DNA from: Pseudomonadota bacterium
GTDB lineage: Bacteria > Desulfobacterota > Binatia > Binatales > Binataceae
Direction: 5' to 3'
Assembly (NCBI GenBank): GCA_021324885.1
Contig: JAJPIF010000013.1
Coordinates: 92,104 to 156,103, forward strand
Length of the DNA: 64,000 nucleotides
Position numbers and translations under genes: made by a program. Below, in pieces: positions 17,735 through 26,647 of this stretch. The notes under the pieces are model-generated. The model searched no databases. It was not told the origin of the DNA and was given only the letters and a program-made list of their open reading frames with translations. Every line of letters starts with the position of its first letter. Position 1 is the first letter of the stretch.

Positions 17735-17880
17735 GGGCTTTAAGCTCTAAAAAAAACCGCTGTTCATCGAAAAGGTGCGCGGCATCGCGGGCCTGTATCT
17801 CAACCCGCCAGACAGGGCGCTGGTCTTGTGCGTGGTTTAAGTCAGCCAGGTCTGACGTGCTTTGCAACCGGACCGGGTGA
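17735..17880 (+). pseudogene. IS630-type transposase remnant
   Basis: Read in one frame from 17760, the DNA encodes LFIEKVRGIAGLYLNPPDRA followed by LVLCV, then a stop at 17838-17840. This matches the conserved stretch of IS630-family transposases just before the catalytic DEKSQ region; that acidic motif is lost to indels. Just upstream, FKL can be read in a shifted frame as in the family's TFKLS segment, and downstream AGCCAGGTC and CAACCGGACC look like broken DEKSQVQ...DRTQ codons. The remnant is frameshifted and cannot encode a transposase. No terminal repeats were found. Confidence 0.7.
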
Positions 17881-17980
17881 AATCGTCTTCGCGGCGCGCG
17901 CGACAAGCCCCGAGTCGGCTCCCGCTCCGTTCAGCGTGGGCTATGGACTTACACCGCCATAAGTTTTACAAGCATCCAAT

Positions 17981-18253
17981 ATGTTATTTGTTATAATCGG
18001 TCACGATGGACCTGACGGCGCGCGGCTGCGGCCGCAGGTCCGGCAGGCTCACCTTGACAATCTTCGCCCTTTGGTCGAGCAGGGAAAGGTAGCGCTGGCC
18101 GGACCGTTTACCGACGGCAGCGGCAGTCTGATCGTGATTGATGTGGAAGACGAAGCGCGGGCGTTGGAGTTTGCGCGAAACGACCCTTATGCCACGCGCG
18201 GCGTTTTCGAAAAAGTTGAAGTAAAACCATTCCGCAAGGTTTTTCCCGAATAA
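17981..18253 (+). CDS. YciI-like protein
   Basis: This 90-residue protein has the YciI fold signature: MLFVIIGHDG at the start, a conserved His in QVRQAHLDNLRPL, and the closing GVFEKVEVKPFRKVF. YciI-like proteins are small dimeric alpha-beta barrels related to muconolactone isomerases; some have Cl-dependent lyase or dehalogenase-like roles. It ends 19 bases before the first CaiB/BaiF gene and may share its operon. The region upstream of the ATG is AT-rich and has no strong ribosome site. Confidence 0.8.
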   Translation: MLFVIIGHDGPDGARLRPQVRQAHLDNLRPLVEQGKVALAGPFTDGSGSLIVIDVEDEARALEFARNDPYATRGVFEKVEVKPFRKVFPE

Positions 18254-18272
18254 ATGGAAGTGAAAACAAGGC

Positions 18273-19481
18273 ATGAGCGGCCCCTTTTCCAGTCTTAAAG
18301 TTGTCGAGGTCGGCGAGCTGACCTCGGCCCCGTATGCCGCCAAGTTGCTCGCTGATCTCGGCGCCGACGTGATCAAGGTCGAGCCGCCGGGCCGCGGCGA
18401 CCGCGCCCGCCACCGCGGCCCCTATCCCAAAAACGAGCCGAATCCCGAAAAGAGCGGCCTTTTCCTTTATCTCAACACCAACAAACTCGGCGTAACTCTC
18501 GACATCTTCCGGCCCGAGGGGATGGCGCTGCTCGAACGGCTGGTTGCCGATGCCGACGTGCTGATTCACAACCTCGCGCCGCCCGAGATGGATCGCGCCG
18601 GCTTTAACTGGGAACGCTTCCGCCAGATCAACCCGCGCCTGGTGATGACCTCGATTACTCCATATGGCCTGAGCGGCCCTTACCGCAACCGCGAGGCCGA
18701 GGAACTCACTATCTGGTCGCAGGGCGGACTCACTTACCTCAACGGCGCCGGACCCGACACGCGCGAGATTCCCCCGCTCAAGGTATTCGGTCAGCAGTCG
18801 GGCTACCAGGGCGGAATCCATGGCGCGGTCGCCACCACCGGCGCGCTGATGGCCCAGTTGCGCGACGGTGAAGGCCAGCATATTGACGTTTCAGTTTACG
18901 AGGTCTGCGCCTCGATGCTGGAGCTGACGTACGTGTACTGGCCCTACGCTCAACGGGTTGCCTCACGGCTGGGGGCCAAGCCGGTCCAGCCGTTGGAAGC
19001 GCTGGAATGCAAGGACGGCATCATCTTTCTGTGCGCAATCGAAGACCATCAGTGGAAGGCCTTCGTCGAGCTGATGGGCAATCCGGCATGGACCGAGGAG
19101 GAGCTGTTTCGCGGACGGGGACGGCGCACCGCCAACTGGGACGCGGCCCGGCTGTTCGTGCAGGAATGGCTCAACGAGCAAACGGTTCAGGACCTCTACC
19201 ACAAGGCTCAGGCCGCGCGCATCCCGTTCGCGCCGGTTTCCACGATGGGCGATCTGTTGAGCTCGGATCATCTCAAGGCGCGCGGCTTTTTCGTTGAAAT
19301 TCGCCATCCTGTGGCCGGCACCTTGAAGTATCCCGGCCCGCTTTTTCAAATGAGCCGGACCCCGTGGGAGATCCGCCGCCCGGCCCCGACCCTGGGTCAG
19401 CACAACCACGAGGTTTTTGTCGAGCGCCTCAAGTTGCCGCAGGGCGAATTGGCGCAACTCCAAGAGAAAGGCGTGATTTGA
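18273..19481 (+). CDS. CaiB/BaiF class III CoA-transferase, subunit lacking the catalytic Asp
   Basis: This 402-residue protein starts with the family pattern SLKVVEVGELTSAPYAAKLL and LADLGADVIKVEPPGRGD, then GEGQHIDVSVYEV later. In active members an Asp in a GD motif forms the acyl-anhydride intermediate. Here the matching segment around residues 172-183 reads FGQQSGYQGGIHG and has no Asp. The very next gene is a second CaiB/BaiF protein that keeps it. This arrangement matches heteromeric transferases such as BbsEF, where one subunit is catalytically silent. The two genes are separated by a single base. Confidence 0.88.
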   Translation: MSGPFSSLKVVEVGELTSAPYAAKLLADLGADVIKVEPPGRGDRARHRGPYPKNEPNPEKSGLFLYLNTNKLGVTLDIFRPEGMALLERLVADADVLIHNLAPPEMDRAGFNWERFRQINPRLVMTSITPYGLSGPYRNREAEELTIWSQGGLTYLNGAGPDTREIPPLKVFGQQSGYQGGIHGAVATTGALMAQLRDGEGQHIDVSVYEVCASMLELTYVYWPYAQRVASRLGAKPVQPLEALECKDGIIFLCAIEDHQWKAFVELMGNPAWTEEELFRGRGRRTANWDAARLFVQEWLNEQTVQDLYHKAQAARIPFAPVSTMGDLLSSDHLKARGFFVEIRHPVAGTLKYPGPLFQMSRTPWEIRRPAPTLGQHNHEVFVERLKLPQGELAQLQEKGVI

Positions 19482-19482
19482 A

Positions 19483-20724
19483 ATGGCTGCAGCTCCGCTC
19501 GATGGTATCCGTGTCGCGGACTTCACCTGGGTGTGGGCCGGACCATACTGCACCTTGCAGCTTGGCTATATGGGCGCCGAGGTGATCCGGGTCGAAACCC
19601 GCACCCGCCTGTGCGTTACCCGGCATATGACCCCGATGGCCGACGGCAAGCCCGGACCAAACCGCTCCGGATATTTCAACCAGTACAACCAGAACAAGAA
19701 ATCGGTCTCGATCAACCTCCATTCACCCGAAGGGCGCGCCGTAGCCAAACGCCTGGCGCTCGCCAGCGACGTGGTCGCCAACAACTTCGCCGCCGGCGTC
19801 ATGGATCGGCTCGGACTCGGCTATGAGGAACTGCGCAAGGACAAACCTGACATCATCATGATCACGATGTCCGGTTTCGGCGAGACCGGGCCGCTGCGCG
19901 AGTACGTCGCCTACGGACCTTCGCAGGTGCCGCTTTCGGGACTGTCGGCCTTGACCGGCTACAGAGGCGGGCCGCCGCTGCATGCCGGCTTCAGCTACGG
20001 CGACCCCAACGGCGGAATCCATGGCGCCTTCGCCGTGCTCGCCGCGCTCTACCATCGCGCCAGGACCGGCGAGGGGCAGTACATCGACCTCAGCCAGTGG
20101 GAAGCATCAGTCGCGATGGTCGCGGAGGGAATTCTCGAATATCAGATGACCGGGCGCGAACCCGAGCGCAACGGCAACCGGGACCATTGGATGGCGCCGC
20201 ACGGACTGTTCCGCTGCAAGGACATGGCCGAGAAGGTCGCTGGACGCTCGATCGACATGTGGGTGTCGATCGCAGTTCCCGACGACGAACACTGGCGCAG
20301 GCTGGCCGCAGCCATCGGCCGCCCGGAATTGGGCACGGACCCGCGCTTCGCGACCCTTGCGGCCCGCAAGCATAACGAGGATGAACTCGAGGCACTCATC
20401 ACCCAGTGGACCTCGCAGCGTTACGCGCGCGAGGCCGAAGAGGCATTGCAGAAAGCCGGTGTTGCCGCGGCCATCGCCTCGACCAACAAGGACCTCTTCG
20501 AGGATCCTCATCTCCAGGAACGCAACTTTTTTGTCGAACTCGACCATCCCGAGGTCGGCGTCCGCCGGCATACCGGGCCGCCGTGGCGGATGACGCGCAC
20601 GCCCAGCGGGGTCAAACGGCCCGCGCCCCTGCTCGGCCAGGACACCGACGAGGTGCTGGCGCGGGTTTTGGGCTACAGCCCCGAAGAAATAGCCAAACTG
20701 CATGAAGTCGGCGCGCTGAAGTAA
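19483..20724 (+). CDS. CaiB/BaiF class III CoA-transferase, subunit with the catalytic Asp
   Basis: This 413-residue protein of the same family opens LDGIRVADFTWVWAGPYCTL and carries YGDPNGGIHGAF with Asp174 at the position of the catalytic Asp of formyl-CoA transferase. GEGQYIDLSQWEA follows, as expected. It probably forms a heteromer with the preceding gene product and moves CoA between a short acyl-CoA such as succinyl-CoA and an unknown organic acid. A small inverted repeat (CCATCGC / GCGATGG) lies just after the stop. Confidence 0.9.
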   Translation: MAAAPLDGIRVADFTWVWAGPYCTLQLGYMGAEVIRVETRTRLCVTRHMTPMADGKPGPNRSGYFNQYNQNKKSVSINLHSPEGRAVAKRLALASDVVANNFAAGVMDRLGLGYEELRKDKPDIIMITMSGFGETGPLREYVAYGPSQVPLSGLSALTGYRGGPPLHAGFSYGDPNGGIHGAFAVLAALYHRARTGEGQYIDLSQWEASVAMVAEGILEYQMTGREPERNGNRDHWMAPHGLFRCKDMAEKVAGRSIDMWVSIAVPDDEHWRRLAAAIGRPELGTDPRFATLAARKHNEDELEALITQWTSQRYAREAEEALQKAGVAAAIASTNKDLFEDPHLQERNFFVELDHPEVGVRRHTGPPWRMTRTPSGVKRPAPLLGQDTDEVLARVLGYSPEEIAKLHEVGALK

Positions 20725-20751
20725 CCATCGCTTTCGTGTCGGCCGCGATGG
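20725..20751 (+). other. Hairpin between CoA-transferase and aminopeptidase genes
   Basis: CCATCGC (20725-20731) pairs with GCGATGG (20745-20751) around a 13-base loop. The sequence after it, TTCTAGAATT, is not a T-run, so a role as intrinsic terminator is doubtful. Confidence 0.3.
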
Positions 20752-20767
20752 TTCTAGAATTGGAAGC

Positions 20768-22078
20768 GTGAAGATCCCACGCGAGGTGTTCGTCGGCCGC
20801 CGCAAGCGCTTCATGGCCGCAATCGAGGACGGAGTGGCGGTCCTCCCCAGCGCCCCGGTTTCGGTGCGCTCCAACGACGTCGAATACATCTACCGTCAGG
20901 ACAACGACTTCTATTACCTGACCGGCTTTGCCGAGCCTGAATCGGTGGCGGTCTTCGCGCCCGGCAACCCCGACGGCGAGTTCATACTTTTTGTACGCCC
21001 GCGCGACCGCGAGCGCGAGATCTGGACGGGCAGGCGCGCCGGCGTGGAGGGCGCGGTCGCCGATTTCGGCGCGGACCGCGCCTACCAAATCGACGAACTC
21101 GATCGCGTGCTGCCGGAAATCCTGGCCCGTGTCGAGAAGATCTATTACCCGCTGGGCAACAACGAGCCCATGAATCAGCGGATGGTCGGATGGCTGCGGC
21201 AGTGCCAGGCGATGCGTCCGCGCAGCGGCGCCGGCGCCAACTCCCTGCTCGATCCGCGCGAAATTCTGCACGAGATGCGCCTGTTCAAGGAACCCGAAGA
21301 GCTGGAGGTGATGCGCCGCGCAATCGCGATCTCCAACCTCGCTCATCAGCGGGCGATGCGCGAGGCGCGCGGCGGCAAAGGCGAATGGACGGTGGAGGCG
21401 GCGATTGAATACACGTTTCGCTCCGAAGGCGCCGCCGGTCCGTCGTATCCTTCGATCGTGGCCAGCGGCCCAAACGCCACCATCCTGCACTACATCCACA
21501 ATGACCGCGAGATGCGCCGCGGTGAATTACTGCTGATCGACGCGGGCTGCGAATACGATTTTTACGCCTCCGACATCACTCGCACGTTCCCCATCGGCGC
21601 GCGCTTCAGTCCGGTGCAGCGCGACCTTTATCAATTGGTGCTCGATGCGCAGCTCAAGGGAATCGAAATCGTCCGCCCCGGCATCAGTATCGACGACGTG
21701 CATGAAGCCGCGCTCAAGGTCCTGGTCGAAGGCATGCGGTCGCTGAAAATGCTCGAAGGCAGCGCCGATGAAATCCTGGCAAAGGGCACCTATCGGCGCT
21801 TTTACATGCATCGCACCAGCCACTGGCTGGGGATGGACGTCCACGACGTCGGCAATTACCGCAAGGGCGGCAAACCGCGACTGCTCGAACCCGGGATGGT
21901 CCTGACCTGCGAACCCGGTATCTATATCGCGCCTGACGATGAGGAAGCCCCCGAAGAAATGCGCGGCATCGGTATCCGGATCGAGGACGACGTGCTGGTA
22001 ACACCCGACGGCCACGAGGTGCTCTCCGCCGCTGTCCCCAAACAAATTTCGGAGATAGAAGCGCTGACGACCGCTTGA
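20768..22078 (+). CDS. pepP: Xaa-Pro aminopeptidase (M24B, aminopeptidase P type)
   Basis: This 436-residue enzyme has an N-terminal creatinase-like domain (RSNDVEYIYRQDNDFYYLTG) and a C-terminal pita-bread metallopeptidase domain. Expected metal ligands are visible: Asp in LLLIDAGCEYDFYASDITR (two Asp), His in HRTSHWLGMDVHDVG, Glu in VLTCEPGIYI and Glu in GIRIEDDV. It should remove N-terminal residues next to proline in the cytoplasm. The start is GTG, 43 bases after the previous gene. Confidence 0.92.
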   Translation: MKIPREVFVGRRKRFMAAIEDGVAVLPSAPVSVRSNDVEYIYRQDNDFYYLTGFAEPESVAVFAPGNPDGEFILFVRPRDREREIWTGRRAGVEGAVADFGADRAYQIDELDRVLPEILARVEKIYYPLGNNEPMNQRMVGWLRQCQAMRPRSGAGANSLLDPREILHEMRLFKEPEELEVMRRAIAISNLAHQRAMREARGGKGEWTVEAAIEYTFRSEGAAGPSYPSIVASGPNATILHYIHNDREMRRGELLLIDAGCEYDFYASDITRTFPIGARFSPVQRDLYQLVLDAQLKGIEIVRPGISIDDVHEAALKVLVEGMRSLKMLEGSADEILAKGTYRRFYMHRTSHWLGMDVHDVGNYRKGGKPRLLEPGMVLTCEPGIYIAPDDEEAPEEMRGIGIRIEDDVLVTPDGHEVLSAAVPKQISEIEALTTA

Positions 22079-22337
22079 AGCAGCCGGAAGTATGCGCCTG
22101 TTTGCGCAAGCGAACGCGGCCACCACCGCTGCCGCCGACGGACCAGCTCAGCATCGGCACTATCCGGTCAACCAGAAATTTCCGATTACGTCTTAACCGG
22201 CGATCTGCGACAGTTTCCAATGTATTATCGACAAAACACCTCTGCTTTTGGGACAAGACGCAAAATGCGCAGGTCGGGCAGCCAAATCCGCGCAAACAGA
22301 TACGCAACTGAGGGATGCCCTGTACACACGGAAGAAA

Positions 22338-22841
22338 ATGAAGCTGAAGACGATATCCGGGCCTGAATTGGGGCCGGCGAGTTTGGCGACTGGCGCGCTC
22401 CGGCTTGCTTTTGGCGTCATCATTTTGGCAGTGTTCTGCCCCCGTTCTGCAGGCGCAGTCCTTGGCCAACCGGCGGCTTCGGTCAGGATGGATCAGGCCA
22501 GGATGTCAGGCACGATGACCTCCACGCCGCACGCCAATTACACGCTGGAGCGGATTTCGACCCCGTGGGGCACCGTCGTCAACGAATATGTTTCCGCCGA
22601 CGGCACCGTATTCGCCATTTCGTGGCGCGGGCCGCGGCCTCCCGACCTGTCCCAGATGCTCGGTTCCTACTTTTCCGATTATCAGACCGCTCTCGCCCAG
22701 ACCCGTCAGATGCGCCGGCAGCTTCGGGTCGATACCAGGAGCGTCGTTGTGCAAACCGGGGGACATATGCGCGATCTCTGGGGTCGCGCGTTCGTCCCCT
22801 CATTGATGCCGTCCGGCGTGTCGACGGAAGAGATACGATGA
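22338..22841 (+). CDS. DUF2844-type exported protein
   Basis: This 167-residue protein has an N-terminal hydrophobic export signal ending near GAVLGQPAASV, and the conserved pattern YTLERISTPWGTVVNEY...GTVFAISWRGPRPPDLSQML that I associate with DUF2844. The function of the family is unknown. The ATG at 22338 is preferred to upstream in-frame starts because it directly precedes the signal peptide and follows a GGAAG. Its stop overlaps the next start (ATGA), so it is translationally coupled to a DUF3443 protein, its usual partner. Confidence 0.75.
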   Translation: MKLKTISGPELGPASLATGALRLAFGVIILAVFCPRSAGAVLGQPAASVRMDQARMSGTMTSTPHANYTLERISTPWGTVVNEYVSADGTVFAISWRGPRPPDLSQMLGSYFSDYQTALAQTRQMRRQLRVDTRSVVVQTGGHMRDLWGRAFVPSLMPSGVSTEEIR

Positions 22842-24064
22842 AACATCGCGTTGCCGCATTCCTGCTGCTCTTATCCCTGGTTTTTTGTGCGGCTTGCGGA
22901 GGCGGAGGAGGCGGCGGCGTCAGCGCCCTGGCGGTTTCGACGCCAACTCCGGTGGCAAGCCCGACCCCGGCGCCGGGCAACGTGCAGCCGGCCAGTGTAA
23001 ATCCAGGTCCTGACGGCAATTACGTCAATGGGCTGTTTACCACGGTCACGGTATGCGTTCCGGGAACCACCACTTGCCAGAACGTGGATAGCGTTTTGGT
23101 CGATACCGGCTCCTACGGTCTGCGCATTCTTGGATCCGAATTGAGTTTTTCACTGCCCCCGCAAACTGCCGCGGGTCAGACGGTCGCGGAATGCGCGATG
23201 TTTGCGAACGCGTTCACCTGGGGGCCGGTTGCGATGGCCGACGTTCAGATCGCCGGCGAGGCCGCGCACAATATCCCGATCCAGGTAATCGGCGAGCCTG
23301 GCTTCACGGGGCCGCCCGGCGGATGCACCAGCAGCGGTCTTAAGGAGGAGGACACGCTGGCGACCCTCGGCGCCAAAGGGATACTTGGAATAGGTACGTT
23401 TATCCAGGATTGCGGGACCGCCTGCACCCTTCCGGGTCCGACCAATCCGGGCTTTTACTACATCTGCTCGGGATCGTCGTGCTCGGTGACTGGCGAAAGC
23501 CTCGCCAATCAGGTGCAGAATCCAATTGTGTTTTTTGCCGCGGACAACAACGGAGTTCTTATAAGCCTTCCTGCAATTGGCGCAACCGGAGCGCCAACGG
23601 TTCCCGGGTCATTGATTTTCGGCATCGGCACCCAGTCCAACAACGGCCTGGGCGCCGCCAAGGTCTATGGTGTGGATGCCAACGGCAATTTTACCACCAA
23701 CTTTCAGGGCAACAGTTATCCCAACAGCTTTATCGATAGCGGCTCCAACGGCATTTTCTTTCTGAGTTCTTCAGCCACAGGCATCCCGAGCTGTCCCGAC
23801 AATCCCGGCTTTTATTGCCCGAGCGCGCCGCAATCCCTGAGCGCCACCAACGTCGGTGCGAACGGCCAGTCTGGCAGCGTGGCGTTCGTCATCGCCAATG
23901 CTGACAGTCTGTTTTCGACTTCCAACTCGGCGTTCAACGACCTCGGCGGCGATTCTCCCGGTCTTTTCGATTGGGGTCTGCCCTTCTTTTTCGGACGCAA
24001 TCTGTTCGTGGCTATCGAGGGAAAATCGACTCCAGGCGGCCCCGGTCCGTACTGGGCGTACTGA
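22838..24064 (+). CDS. DUF3443-type lipoprotein with two aspartic-protease-like motifs
   Basis: This 408-residue protein starts MKHRVAAFLLLLSLVFCAAC, a lipobox-bearing signal with a likely lipidated Cys20, followed by a Gly-rich and Pro/Thr-rich linker. The body has two repeated active-site-like motifs, DTGS at Asp89 (VDTGSYGLRIL) and DSGS at Asp300 (IDSGSNGIFFL). Paired D-T/S-G motifs are the hallmark of pepsin-like bilobal aspartic proteases, and many Cys residues suggest an exported fold. Protease activity is an inference. It overlaps the DUF2844 gene by four bases. Confidence 0.75.
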   Translation: MKHRVAAFLLLLSLVFCAACGGGGGGGVSALAVSTPTPVASPTPAPGNVQPASVNPGPDGNYVNGLFTTVTVCVPGTTTCQNVDSVLVDTGSYGLRILGSELSFSLPPQTAAGQTVAECAMFANAFTWGPVAMADVQIAGEAAHNIPIQVIGEPGFTGPPGGCTSSGLKEEDTLATLGAKGILGIGTFIQDCGTACTLPGPTNPGFYYICSGSSCSVTGESLANQVQNPIVFFAADNNGVLISLPAIGATGAPTVPGSLIFGIGTQSNNGLGAAKVYGVDANGNFTTNFQGNSYPNSFIDSGSNGIFFLSSSATGIPSCPDNPGFYCPSAPQSLSATNVGANGQSGSVAFVIANADSLFSTSNSAFNDLGGDSPGLFDWGLPFFFGRNLFVAIEGKSTPGGPGPYWAY

Positions 24065-24147
24065 TAGGACGCGGAAAAAAAAAGGCGGCGCCTTCACTGG
24101 AAAAGCTGCGTTCGGACCTGCTGAGCAACCGCGCCGCCGGCAAGCGC

Positions 24148-25677
24148 TCAGACGCTGATTCGATCGAGCGAGCGGTACTGGATCGCCTCACTGATATGAT
24201 GTCCGGCGATCGCGCGGGAGGCGTCGAGATCGGCGATAGTGCGGGCAACCTTCAGGATGCGCGTATAGGCGCGCGCGCTCAGCCCCAACCGGTTGATAGC
24301 CAATTCCAGCAGACGCTCGCCCGCGCCGTCCACCGCGCAGTATTCGGTGATCTCGCGCGCGCCCATCTGGGCATTGCAGAATATGCGCTTGCCCCGAAAG
24401 CGCTCCAACTGCACCTTGCGCGCGCGATCCACGCGCTCGCGGATGGCCTGCGACGGTTCCGCGGATCGCTTTTCGATCAAATCCTTGTACTTGACCGCGG
24501 GCACCTCGACGTGAATGTCGATACGGTCCAGCAGCGGCCCGGATATGCGGGATCGATAGCGCTGCACCGCGTCGGCCGAACAGGAGCATTCGTGGGTCAT
24601 ATCGCCGTAAAAGCCGCACGGACACGGATTCATCGCGGCAACCAGCATGATACTGGCGGGAAACGTCAAGGTCCCCATCACGCGCGAGATGGTAATCTTC
24701 AGATCCTCCAGCGGCTGGCGCAGCACCTCCAGCACGTTCTTGCGAAATTCGGGCAGCTCGTCCAAAAACAGCACGCCATGATGCGCCAGGCTGACTTCGC
24801 CAGGACGCGGATAAGGCCCGCCGCCAATCAGTCCGGCGTCGGAGATGGTATGATGGGGCGAACGAAACGGCCGCGTGCAGATCATTGCGTTTCCGTTAAG
24901 CAGACCCATCACACTGTGCACCTTGGTGGCTTCGATCGCCTCCTGAAAGGTCATCTCGGGCAGAATCGTGGGCAGCCGCTTGGCCAGCATGGTTTTGCCC
25001 GAACCTGGCGGACCCACCATCAGCACGTTGTGGCCGCCGGCGGCGGCGACCTCTAGAGCGCGTTTGGCCTGCTCCTGCCCGCGCACCTCGCTGAAATCCA
25101 CATCGTACCGATTGGCCGTGGCAAAAACCTGCTCGATATCCGCTTTAACCGGCGTAAGGTGGCGCAGGTCTTCGAGGAATTCCACCGTTTCCTGCAAACT
25201 TTCCACCCCGTAGATCGAGATGCCTTCGCCGGCGACCGCCGCTTCCATCGCGTTTTCACGCGGCAGCACCACCCCGGCAAAGTTTTGCGCGCGCGCCAGA
25301 AGCGCCGTCGGCAGGCCGCCCTTGATACTCTTGACCCGGCCGTCCAACGATAATTCGCCGAGAATCAGGTAGTCATGCAGATGGTCGCGCTTGAGCGCAT
25401 TGACCGCCGCAATCAGGCCCAGCGCGATCGGCAGATCGAACGCCGAACCTTCCTTGCGAGTGTCGGCGGGCGCCAGATTCACCGTCAGACGGCGATTGGG
25501 AAATTCGTAGCCGGAGTTCCTGATCGCCGCTTTAACCCGGTCCAGCGATTCGCGCGCGGCTCCTTCCGCCAGACCCACCGTGGTGAAGCGCGCCATTCCG
25601 TTTGAAATATCGACTTCAACTTCAACCGGGAACGCGTCCACGCCTGCAAGCGCACTGGACATCACACTGGCGAGCAA
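24148..25677 (-). CDS. comM: ComM/YifB family AAA+ ATPase
   Basis: This 509-residue protein has the family plan: an N-terminal Lon-like fold (MSSALAGVDAFPVEVEVDIS), a Mg-chelatase-type AAA+ core with Walker A GPPGSGKT and Walker B LFLDELPEF, a zinc-like Cys patch (NPCPCGFYGDMTHECSCS) and a C-terminal lid. ComM is a hexameric helicase that aids branch migration during natural transformation. The TTG at 25677 is retained because family members begin MLA-V-S-ALLGIDA-like; ATG at 25662 is the alternative. It is transcribed alone. Confidence 0.93.
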   Translation of the reverse strand: MLASVMSSALAGVDAFPVEVEVDISNGMARFTTVGLAEGAARESLDRVKAAIRNSGYEFPNRRLTVNLAPADTRKEGSAFDLPIALGLIAAVNALKRDHLHDYLILGELSLDGRVKSIKGGLPTALLARAQNFAGVVLPRENAMEAAVAGEGISIYGVESLQETVEFLEDLRHLTPVKADIEQVFATANRYDVDFSEVRGQEQAKRALEVAAAGGHNVLMVGPPGSGKTMLAKRLPTILPEMTFQEAIEATKVHSVMGLLNGNAMICTRPFRSPHHTISDAGLIGGGPYPRPGEVSLAHHGVLFLDELPEFRKNVLEVLRQPLEDLKITISRVMGTLTFPASIMLVAAMNPCPCGFYGDMTHECSCSADAVQRYRSRISGPLLDRIDIHVEVPAVKYKDLIEKRSAEPSQAIRERVDRARKVQLERFRGKRIFCNAQMGAREITEYCAVDGAGERLLELAINRLGLSARAYTRILKVARTIADLDASRAIAGHHISEAIQYRSLDRISV

Positions 25678-25800
25678 ACCCAGGATCCCCCCTTCGGCCG
25701 CTGATGCGGCGCTCTCTGAAAAACATAGACGCTTATCGCATCAATTTGCAATTGGCGCGGCAGTTCCAATAATCGCCTTATCCGCCGTCAGGAGCCACGG

Positions 25801-26619
25801 ATGAAGGTGAAAGCCGTCAGAATTTTCAAGCTCGTTGCGCTGTCTTTGTGCCTTGCGCTGCGGACGTTCGCGCCACCCGCGTATGCTCAGGGCGGATCGC
25901 TGGCTGAGGCTTACAAAATCATCTCTTCCAAACGCTTCGTCGATCTGACCCATTCCTTCAGCCCGCTGACGCCGGTATGGAAAGGGTTCGGTCAGGCTAC
26001 CTTCTCCGCCGCGGCCGATCCGGAAAGCGGGCGGCCCTACACGATCGCGAAAGATGGTTTCCGCGCCTGCTTTTATTCGATGGTCGGACAGTACGGCACC
26101 CACATCGATCCGCCCGCTCATTTCGATCCCAACGGCCGTACGATGGATGAGATCCCGGTCACGCAGATGATCCTCCCGCTGGTCGTGTTCGATATAACGC
26201 CGATACTCAAGAAGGAGCCCGATCATGCGCTCACGGTGGCTGACATCCTGAATTGGGAAAAGGTCCACGGCCGCGTTCCCGCCGGATCCTTCGCCGCGCT
26301 GCGCACCGACATGTACCGGGATTGGGAAACCAACCCCCGGCGCTTCAAACGCTACCCGTTTCCGGCCTGGTCATTGGAAGCAATCAAGTTCCTCTACGAG
26401 CGGCGCGGCATCATCGCCAACGGCCATGAATCGATGGATACGGACATCACCAGTGACATGAAATCCGAGACCTGGCTGCTGCGCCACGGCCATTGGCAGA
26501 TCGAGGTGATGGCGCACCTGGACCAGGTGCCGGCCACCGGCGCGCTGATCGTCGTAAGCTGGCCGAAACCAAAACACGGCCTCGGCTTCCCCGCCCGCGC
26601 CTTCGCAATTCTGCCGTAG
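25801..26619 (+). CDS. Exported cyclase-family (kynurenine-formamidase-like) hydrolase
   Basis: This 272-residue protein has a signal peptide (MKVKAVRIFKLVALSLCLAL ... AYAQGG) and the metal-site region GQYGTHIDPPAHF. The family motif is HxGTHxDxPxHF; here the first His is Gln, while the other ligands are kept. Such enzymes use Mn or Zn to hydrolyse amides or close rings; the periplasmic location is unusual for kynurenine formamidase, so the substrate is open. Its ATG follows CAGGAGCC closely. It ends 29 bases from the oppositely oriented MBL gene. Confidence 0.8.
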   Translation: MKVKAVRIFKLVALSLCLALRTFAPPAYAQGGSLAEAYKIISSKRFVDLTHSFSPLTPVWKGFGQATFSAAADPESGRPYTIAKDGFRACFYSMVGQYGTHIDPPAHFDPNGRTMDEIPVTQMILPLVVFDITPILKKEPDHALTVADILNWEKVHGRVPAGSFAALRTDMYRDWETNPRRFKRYPFPAWSLEAIKFLYERRGIIANGHESMDTDITSDMKSETWLLRHGHWQIEVMAHLDQVPATGALIVVSWPKPKHGLGFPARAFAILP

Positions 26620-26647
26620 CCCGCCAGCGCACTGGACGTCCTGACGG

